Assembly (NCBI GenBank): GCA_029204225.1 | Contig: CM055108.1 | Coordinates: 14,842,722 to 14,906,721 of the forward strand | Source: Diphasiastrum complanatum | Lineage: Eukaryota > Streptophyta > Lycopodiopsida > Lycopodiales > Lycopodiaceae | Direction of reading: 5' to 3' | Length of the DNA: 64,000 nt | Shown: positions 56,683 through 64,000 of the stretch, in pieces | Layout: the number at the start of each line of letters is the position of its first letter | Numbering within the stretch: position 1 is the first letter of the stretch | Program-made: the position numbers and the translations under genes | The notes under the pieces: model-generated | Told to the model about the DNA's origin: nothing | Databases searched by the model: none | The model's input: only the letters and a program-made list of their open reading frames with translations

Positions 56683-57399
56683 CTACAACTCCGTGAGGAA
56701 GTCAAGAATCCTCCTTGATTTATAAGGATTACAAAGATCCAACATTATGGTACCAAGATCTTGAGAATTAGACATATCAAGATTGGCAAGACTATGCATG
56801 CTAAAATAACAAAGATTTTGCATCATATCTTTATACTTGGATTCCATGCTAATCTCAGATCTAATGAGGCTAAATACATTATTATGGATATAAGTGTCCT
56901 TGGATGATGATTCACTTATTCTCATAATGTGTTTACAAAATACCTCACAACATGAAATAACACCATCATCCAACAAATGGATGAATTGTCCAATCCTACT
57001 TCCATGAAATCCGAGAGCAAGTAGATACACATTCCACACATGATCTAATGGCATGCTATCAAATAGAGACTCACAAATCATCACATTTTTGTATCTCACT
57101 AAAGCATCATAGTCATGTAGAATTATCTCAAGTCTACTTTGAGATTTAGGCACATCATCAAAGCAACTTGATTCATCTATCAAAGAAGTCATGAAAGTGT
57201 TAGAAGTGGATAATATAGTGTCTTCACTTTGCATATCCATGATCATACAAACAAGCCTTGATGGCTCCTCCTTGGATCTTGATGATCTCCTTGGTGTGCT
57301 TGGTTGTAGAGATTGATGCTCTACATCTTCTTCTTCCCTTGACTCCTCCTTGGGGCCTTGCAAGATCCTTGACACCAACAACATTAGAAGAACTTCCAT
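56683..57399 (-). pseudogene. Chimeric frame: copia hinge joined to unrecognised sequence
   Basis: A 238-codon open frame. The first ~85 residues are a copia pre-RT hinge (TPRRSSRSKEEPSRLV, NTFMTSLIDESSCFDD, HDYDALV). From about 57,120 downward the frame runs on for ~140 residues into sequence that is not copia RT and that I do not recognise (SMPLDHVWNVYLLALGFHGS, LLDDGVISCCEVFC, KSRRILDFLTEL). No stop interrupts it. It may be captured host sequence, another element, or a chance open frame. Confidence 0.55.
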
Positions 57400-58200
57400 T
57401 CACACTTGAAACAACATTCTTGACATTAACATCAAAGCCAACATCCATGGATTTGAGATTTGGATGCTCCAATCTCTCTTGTTGAGAAATAAACTCTCCT
57501 TTGGTCACATCCAAATTGAGATTAGTTCTCACACAAACATCAAGTTTGAAAAGCCTACCATCTCTAATCCCTTTGGAAATGACATTTTCTTTCTTGATGA
57601 TAAAGCAAGTATTTCAATCAAACTTGACATTACATCCATTTTCAATAAATTGAATTACACTCAACAAATTTCTAGACATTGAAGGAACAGACAAGATATT
57701 TTGAAGCTTTGCTCTCCTTTTGAATTCAAGCCAAATAGGAATGGTTCCTATCCCATGAATCTCACATTTAGCACCATTTGCAACAAGAATAGACTTCTTG
57801 AAAACTTGAACATGATGAAAATGAAGAGAAATACTCCCTTTGCCTTGTGATGTGTGAGATCACCCTACTATCAATCCACCGATGATCTTCCTCCATAGAA
57901 ATTGATGATGCACACATGCATTCCATGAGTGACTCCTCCTCATGGAAGCCATCTCCTATTAATATCTAAATTTCCCTTGCCTTCCTTCTTGATTTTCTTC
58001 ATCCCTCTTCTTCTTGTAGCACTTCATGGCAACATGCCCCTTCTTGCCACGATAAAAGCACTTGATTTTGGATTTCCCACTTGTTGATGGTTGTGATGAA
58101 TCTTCATCACCATCATCCTTGGATTTTTCCTTCTTGGAATGTGTTTTCAATTTTCCTTTGCCTTTTCCATGAGAGAAAAAAGCAGTCTCCTCACCTCCAA
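57400..58200 (-). pseudogene. Copia gag/protease remnant
   Basis: The minus strand holds the gag zinc knuckle CFYRGKKGHVAMKCY (about 58,010-58,050; the second Cys is replaced by Arg) in a lysine-rich frame at 57,959-58,150. A worn protease and pre-integrase region follows at 57,500-57,900. It lies upstream of the hinge at 57,200-57,399, so integrase has been lost between them. Confidence 0.65.
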
Positions 58201-58202
58201 CC

Positions 58203-58310
58203 TTGATCCGGATTTACATTCTTGATCCAATTTCTTGGAATACTTGTAAGAAAACCTCCGTAGCTCTTTCATCTACAAAATCAGAGCACCTAATAATTGT
58301 CTTTTTGCTT
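58203..58310 (+). pseudogene. Small copia RNase H scrap
   Basis: Encodes ISWNTCKKTSVALSSTKSEH, matching the copia RNase H SWxSKKQxxxALSSTEAEY block, on the strand opposite to the gag remnant next to it. Confidence 0.55.
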
Positions 58311-61169
58311 AGAATACTTTCTAATTTCATGTTTTCCAAAAATCTTTATGTTTTTACTCTCATATCTATTGTGAATTTGATGAGAAAACCTATCTCAAAG
58401 GTGGTTTTACTATGAATAATTCTTAATGAAGTTATTGGAGCTTCTATTAGGAGGGTAAAAGCCCACTAGATTCATGGAGATTCATCTTTAGAATCTGTGC
58501 GCTAAGAGTTGGTTTTACGTAGCTTTTAGTTGGCTAGCAAGTATTTTCTACTTTACTTTCTCTTTTGACTTGTTAGTGCTAATTTTTCCCCCCTCTCGAA
58601 AGTGCTTATAGTGTAAGCTACATGTTATTGCATCATGAAAATTTGAAGCTCATGTATTCGCAACTTTATAGATTTTTCAAAAAAAAAAATCCAAATTTCT
58701 CTTTGACAATATGACAGAAAACAACTGCTACTTTTATCACTCATAATTCTCAATTTCTAATGAATTCAACTAGTGCATCTTCACCATAAAGCTCCTAAAT
58801 CATTCATTATGACACCCATTGTTGTAAAGAGATTTTTTTGAGAATATTCTATTAGTAGCTCAAAATCATGTATAAACTCTTTTGAACATTCTCAAGGAAG
58901 GGGATTTTATTGACCCATACCCACAAAATAGCAAAGAGCAGCTTTTAAAAAGGTGCAACAAGGAACTTCTACAAAAGTAGCATTTGGACTATCCTAGTCG
59001 TTTACCTTTCCCCTTTCTTTTTTAAAGTGAGCTTTGCTCATGTACCTTAAATTTCTCCATCTCTTTGATATTTAATAAAATATCTAATTTAGACACCTCA
59101 GATGTTGACAAGTCTTAATGGTGGTGGTTATATACTAAAGTGTAATCTAAAGAAGGTGCTAAAGGGCTCATCATGGCCATGATGACATAAATTATCAAAC
59201 ATCCATATCTTGGAAAGGAATGAAAATTCATAAAGTCACTTCCGTGATGTCATACATTGAAACAAATGATGTTAAACTATGTTGCTTATTTTGTGCGATA
59301 TCTCATATTGAGCACAACTTGAACTCTTTGTAATATTCTCGAATTTTAATACATCACAATTTCTTAGGACATTATGAAAGGTTGTCTACTTTAAGCCAAA
59401 AACATGCATCCTTAAACAAATGTATTGTTCCCCATCAAAATATTAATGGGAATACAATATGAAAGATAATATTAATGGGATCAATCATGTCTCCACTTGG
59501 CATGATGTAAACTGTTGAGAATCTTGAACATTAGAGGTACAAAAGTTCATCATTCCAATAAATGAGTGGCAATATCAATAGAATGTTTATGGAGCTATAA
59601 CTTTATTACAATCCTTTAGGCATTTTGTAGATTAGAAGAAAAACAAAGTGCTATAATGTACTTCTATATGACTTACAAATGAGCACTTTTTGATAGTGGT
59701 TGTTTACAAGGCAAGGTACTCTTTATCACTTTGGTTTTCAACACTTGCTTCTTGCTAAAACATGTCTTTTCTGGTAGAAGGACTTTTGTAAATTTTGTAA
59801 TGACATATTAGTACATGCTTCACAAAAGTTGCATATTTGTGCATGAAGTTGAAGGCTATTGTCATGGAACATAAATCAAATTACATAGCAATAAGGAAAG
59901 AAAGTTGGATAATCTTTCCATGGAACATGAATCATAAATGATTTTCTTGAGGTCCTTCATGGTAGTTGAATTGCAAGTATGCACACATAGGTGTAGCCCC
60001 GAACCCTAGTTGTTGCATGACTGCACATTTGGAACCTTGTGCTTCTTTATGGCATGGCCTTACTTTGTGATATAAAGTGTGCACATTGTAGTTATTAAAA
60101 CTAGTTATATTTGCAACCATAGAAAGAAAGGTGGCACTCATCAAGCTTTTTGAGTGAAACATATATGATGCTAATATTCAAAAAATCTAGAAAACATCTG
60201 GTGTTGTTTAAATTTGCCATCTTGTAATGACATGCAAATCTAGATGAGCTCCTACATCAATACAACCACACCAAAAAAAATAAAATTTAGATACATTTAA
60301 ATTTGAAACATACATGTGTGAAGGAAAATTATCAACATTAAGACACTGCATATAAAAGTGGATAATTTGGCTAATATATGAAAAGAATGCTAATAAATGA
60401 AGGATGAGTGTGTGATTATAAAGTAATGAAAATAAGTTATGATATGTCAAGCACATAAGGGTAGTGAACAAACTTGAAATTTTTATGTGTATCTATTTTT
60501 GAAAACGCAAACAACACATCCATCAAAACACTTTTTTGTTTGATGTTTCATATGAAACTATTGGCAGTGAGATGGATATGATTGCCCACCCAAGTTACAA
60601 TTTGCTTATGCACTTGTGAGAATACCTTTGAAGTTGTGAAGGCTAACTTACAAGGTTGAATTGCTATGGAAACTACTCCTTGGGCTCATTAGAAACAAGC
60701 CACATATTGAAGGTTTTCCTTCTTGTTGTGAATACCTATATTTTAAGGTGAAAATCCAAAAGTTTTCTTTTCACATTCCAACTCTCAATGTATTGGGTCT
60801 TGTGCTCACATCGTATGAGATAGTTAGAATTGTAAAAATATTGCATGACCTACCTTCATAGTGAAAAGCTAGCTATTGGCTTTGGGGTCTCAATGTAATG
60901 GCACACCATGGTTAAATGATAGATAATGGTTAGAATTGTGATATAAGGCACACTTGTTTATAGTCTACAACCATATGTCTTGGAGATTGACCATTCAAAG
61001 TTACTAGCCCGAGTGTTACTAACAAGCTTGTTGAAAAAATGTCCACTACTATAATGGGAACTAATAGAAATGACTGAAAATTGTAATTACATCAGCAATC
61101 TCAATAGAAATATTCTCATAACTTAATCATTGTTATATATGTGGCCCAATGCAGACACCATCATTACTT
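58311..61169. other. Intergenic DNA, no gene seen
   Basis: About 2.9 kb of AT-rich sequence. The frames at 59,932, 60,208 and 60,661 show no recognisable motif. Confidence 0.4.
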
Positions 61170-61665
61170 GGTGCTAAATTCTTTATTACATAGATTGATG
61201 ATTTTTCAAAAAGAGCTACTGTTTATTTTATGAAGCACAAATCTGAAGCCTTCCATTTCTTCAAGATTTATAAAGAGCATACTGAGTTGAGCTGTAGATA
61301 GGAAGAAAGATCAAAGCTCTCAAAACCGACAATGGCACTGAATACATATCCAATGCATTCAAGGAGTATTGTTTGACAAATGGTATCGAACAACAATTCA
61401 TTGCTTCTTATTCTCCTCAGTCCAATATGGACTTGCAAAGAGAAAGAACAAAACCTTAGTCGAATCTCCCGAGTTCATGATCACTCATGCATCATTGCCT
61501 AAATCTTTTTGGCAACATTCTATTTTGACAACAACATATTTGCAGAATCAATGAATAACTAAAGGTTTATAGAACGTGAGAAGCACCTCCCAAAAGATCG
61601 ACATGAATTAGAACTCATGCTGTCAAATTCACTGATGAGTATGCTCACTATCTTTCATTGGAGCC
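61170..61665 (+). pseudogene. Copia integrase fragment (plus strand)
   Basis: Reads DDFSKRATVYFMKHKSEAF near 61,200, a broken DNGTEY-type block near 61,325-61,345, and SLPKSFWQHSI near 61,495-61,520, in shifting frames. This is the integrase core of a copia element. It stops where minus-strand copia sequence begins. Confidence 0.65.
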
Positions 61666-61890
61666 AACCAAGAGAGATAATGACCCGAATGCTTACCATC
61701 TTTGCCATGGGTGCAAAGGTTTCATCATAGTCAATACCATGTTCTTGGGCATATCCTTTTGCCACCAACCTTACCTTGTACTTGTTGATAGATCCATCTT
61801 GGTTTGTCTTCACCTTGAAGATCCATTTGCATCCAATAGCTTTCTTGTCCTTAGGTAACTCCACCAATCTCCACGTTTCATTCTTCATAA
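61666..61890 (-). pseudogene. Copia RT N-terminal fragment
   Basis: The minus strand reads NETWRLVELPKDKKAIGCKW, then NKYKVRLVAKGYAQEHGIDY and ETFAPMAKMVSIRVI, the well-conserved start of copia RT. It ends before the catalytic YVDD at the junction with the plus-strand integrase fragment. Confidence 0.8.
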
Positions 61891-61893
61891 GAG

Positions 61894-62750
61894 TTACTCA
61901 AGATCCATTGCTTGGATCCACTCCTCTTTGTTCCTTGCTTCATCTACACATGTAGGTTTATCAAAAGAGGTTAGGAAATCAAAGTGCGTACCTCCAACAA
62001 CAATATGTGAGCCTTGAAGGCATTTGTCTTTCCCTTTATGTTCTCCTTGGCTTTTGACTTGATGAAGGTCCATCATCATCACCATCTAAAGTAGGATCAT
62101 TTACATCAACATCAAGAATTTTAGATCCATCCACATTACCATCAATAATGCTTGAAGATACTTTTGGAATGTTCCCCTCATCAAAAATGACATCTCTACC
62201 AATAATCATCTTATTAGTAGAAGGAATGTAAACCTTGTAGGATCTACTCACCTTACTATATCCAACAAATATACCTTTCCTTAAAGATGGATCCTCCTTG
62301 GTCCTATCATCAAGAGTTATATTGACATAGCATGTGCATCCAAAAGTTCTAAGAAAGTTGACACTTGGCCTCCTCTTGAATAATAGCATCTCAAAAGGTG
62401 TCCTTCCATCCAAAATAGCACTAGGCCACCTATTGCACAAGAAATTAGCACACAACAAAGCTTGATCCCAAAATGGCTTATCAATGTTAGAACTTATTCG
62501 CACTTTCACATAAAGTCCTATTCTTCCTCTCGGCCACTCCATTTTGTTGTGGGGTCCTTGGTGTTGTATACTCCCTCTTGATCCCATGCTCATCACAAAA
62601 AGCCTTAGACTTAGTAGATATCATTCTCACTCCTTAAACACTTGATCCTTGTGGAAAATTGGTTCTCCCTTGCATTCTTGAACTTAACAAAGACATCATA
62701 CACTTCATTTGTGCTCTCTAGTAGATAGATCCAACAAAAGCTTAAGTTAA
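61894..62750 (-). pseudogene. Copia integrase C-terminus and hinge
   Basis: Minus strand, continuing upstream of the RT fragment. The worn core near 62,600-62,740 has frame breaks. Then come QGPHNKMEW, DKPFWDQALLCANFLCNRW, GRTPFEMLLFKRRP, LRTFGCTCYVNI, KGIFVGYSKVSRSYKVY and an acidic hinge (DPTLDGDDDG) at 62,036-62,596. Order and orientation match the RT piece, so this is one truncated element from 62.75 to 61.67 kb. Confidence 0.8.
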
Positions 62751-63440
62751 TTCATGGCTACACCTAGAGAAACACATTGGAAAGTGTTAAAATTACACAA
62801 GCTAGTTTGATTTTCCACTTGTAAATTGCATTGAGGCCATGTTTTGGGATGTCACACATGCCAAAAGCATAGGATACTCTTTTTCTAAGTCATATCCCTA
62901 ACCTAGATTTGGAATGGCACCTTTGGAATGAGGCTAGATTGTGCATAGATAGGCTAGAGAGATTATAGGAACTAAAAATAGCAATTTTTACATTTTTTTG
63001 GATCTCAAGATCTCGACCCCCAATTAGGGTCTAATAGGTTAAAAATTAGGGCTAGGTCTTGGATGGATCATAGGAAGCCCTAAATGTTCAGATCCGAGGC
63101 ATTCATGTATATATATGTGATGGATTTTCCATCCAATTATGAGTAAAATTGACATCTTCCTTCATGATTAGTTTTGGTCTATCATTTGTGTGTTGATTGC
63201 TATTGGCATTTTGATTTTTGTAATTATTAGAATGTTTGGAGGGTGCTGGTATAGTACACAGGCAACAATAGGCCATACTTTCACACGTATGAACCTCTTT
63301 GCATGATTTTGGAGCCAATTTGTGGAGTTCAAGCCAAGATAAGCTAGAAATCAATGTATTGGTTTGTGTTCTAGCAATAGGATCTTGATTGGATCTTAAT
63401 AAAGTGCTTTTCCCATAATTTCTAGGATCTATTGGAGTTA
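62751..63440. other. Unassigned, possibly an LTR body
   Basis: No coding sequence. Because it ends in TTTTCACA directly before a primer site at 63,459, its right part is probably an LTR. Its left edge could not be set. Confidence 0.35.
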
Positions 63441-63471
63441 TTTTGCCACATTTTCACATGGTATCAGAGCC
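63441..63471 (+). other. LTR end and primer binding site
   Basis: TTTTGCCACATTTTCACA (ending 63,458) is followed immediately by TGGTATCAGAGCC at 63,459-63,471, the initiator tRNA-Met primer site on the plus strand. Confidence 0.8.
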
Positions 63472-63519
63472 ATGGTTGTGGGTGTGGTCTAGGCATGCGG
63501 TAGCTAAAATGGCTATGCC

Positions 63520-63530
63520 TTGAGGGGGAG
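63520..63530 (+). other. Polypurine tract
   Basis: TTGAGGGGGAG lies directly before an LTR start at 63,531. It lies only 48 bp beyond the primer site, so the element interior is almost empty. Confidence 0.8.
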
Positions 63531-63684
63531 TGTTAGAAAGTGTCAAGGCTATAGCCCTTGCATATCACTCTAGGAACACAAATGGACGGGTAGCTCAGTG
63601 GTAGAGCACTCCACCAGAATGGGGGAGGTCCTAAGTTCAATCCCTAGCCCTACCACACACACCAAGTGTAAAAACTTTTCAACA
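63531..63684 (+). repeat. Short LTR (154 bp) containing a tRNA-like element
   Basis: Starts TGTTAGAAAG after a polypurine tract and ends CTTTTCAACA directly before another primer site (63,685-63,697). The ends form an inverted pair. The middle, 63,584-63,655, is tRNA-like. The size suits a TRIM LTR. No second copy of this LTR was found in the window. Confidence 0.7.
63584..63655 (+). other. tRNA-like sequence (pseudo-tRNA) within the LTR
   Basis: 72 nt fit a cloverleaf: acceptor GGACGGG/CCCTACC (5 of 7 pairs), TA, perfect D stem GCTC/GAGC with loop AGTGGTA, anticodon arm CTCCA-CCAGAAT-GGGGG, T arm CTAAG-TTCAATC-CCTAG. Box A TAGCTCAGTGGTAGAG and box B AGTTCAATCCC are good Pol III signals. The loop lacks the universal U33 and stems have mismatches, so it is not a working tRNA gene. 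Confidence 0.75.
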
Positions 63685-63697
63685 TGGTATCAGAGCC
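63685..63697 (+). other. Primer binding site following the short LTR
   Basis: TGGTATCAGAGCC directly after the LTR end CAACA. Confidence 0.85.
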
Positions 63698-64000
63698 ATT
63701 CCAAGAAATGAGCTATAAATCTAGAATCATAGATTTTGATGCGCAATTCAAGCATTGATTTCTATCTAGACATAATCTATGATTAGCACCTCCAAGTTTT
63801 TATATAATTGAGAGAAGAGAGATCTAATGGAATTTGATTTACAGGTCTTTTAGCTTCAAAATATGAGTTGAGGTCATCTCTTATCAATTGGATCAAAATA
63901 ACAAGTTTTTTATGTTTTTTCTTTTAGATGCTACTCGATTTGTGGTGTCAATCACAAGGAATAGTTTTCAATCATTCAATAGGAAGGTAGATCATCATTC
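63698..64000 (+). other. Probable retrotransposon leader, cut by window edge
   Basis: Follows a primer site, so should be the untranslated leader of the element whose 5' LTR is 63,531-63,684. No coding start seen before the window ends. Confidence 0.4.

Noticed and set aside
63584-63655. Functional tRNA gene
   Set aside because: Cloverleaf geometry is right but U33 is missing and the acceptor, anticodon and T stems have mismatches.

Overview
This is nuclear DNA from a land plant. It is AT-rich and packed with Ty1/copia and Ty3/gypsy retrotransposons whose primer sites match plant initiator tRNA-Met. It also holds two intron-containing host genes of plant-specific families. I cannot place the species from the window alone. 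The density of very long (GA/CT)n runs (nine blocks of about 60-160 bp) is a distinctive trait. No organellar or bacterial genes, no rRNA and no functional tRNA were seen.

Layout. 1-4.1 kb: a minus-strand Ty3 element (gag-protease at 2.76-4.13 kb, integrase at 1-1.0 kb) whose middle is replaced by the 3' half of a plus-strand copia element with its LTR. 4.48-4.57 kb: an 85-bp tRNA-like retroposon. 8.1 kb: a copia scrap. 9.1-15.1 kb: a complete copia element with 690-bp LTRs and a CATTA target duplication. 16.9-17.26 kb: a miniature LTR element (TRIM). 17.95-22.08 kb: a copia element that has lost its integrase. 22-27 kb: intergenic DNA with microsatellites, small duplications and a large foldback. 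26.99-30.19 kb (minus): a UBA-domain protein gene. 30.7-32.0 kb: tandem ~300-bp repeats. 33.3-35.0 kb: a pair of 455-bp direct repeats. 35.1-35.7 kb: a dispersed repeat holding the second 85-bp tRNA-like retroposon. 36-38.9 kb: Ty3 remnants. 39.3 kb: a long foldback. 40.4-43.5 kb (minus): an eight-exon O-fucosyltransferase-family (GT106) gene. 46-51 kb: decayed copia material. 52-55 kb: paired degenerate repeats with a 160-bp CT run. 56.7-58.3 kb and 61.1-62.7 kb: more copia fragments. 63.4-63.7 kb: a compact LTR junction whose short LTR contains a tRNA-like cloverleaf.

The host genes. The UBA gene was assembled from a 7-nt first coding segment and one large exon (727 aa). The GT106 gene was assembled from eight phase-consistent exons (511 aa). 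Both look intact and are unrelated in function.

The most interesting signal is the 85-bp tRNA-like unit. Two copies of identical length each have a perfect 14- or 16-bp target-site duplication, and a paralogous empty site exists for one of them. It is a retroposon with almost nothing beyond a Pol III promoter and a terminal hairpin. Second is a short LTR carrying a tRNA-like element next to an almost empty PBS-PPT interior at the right end of the window.
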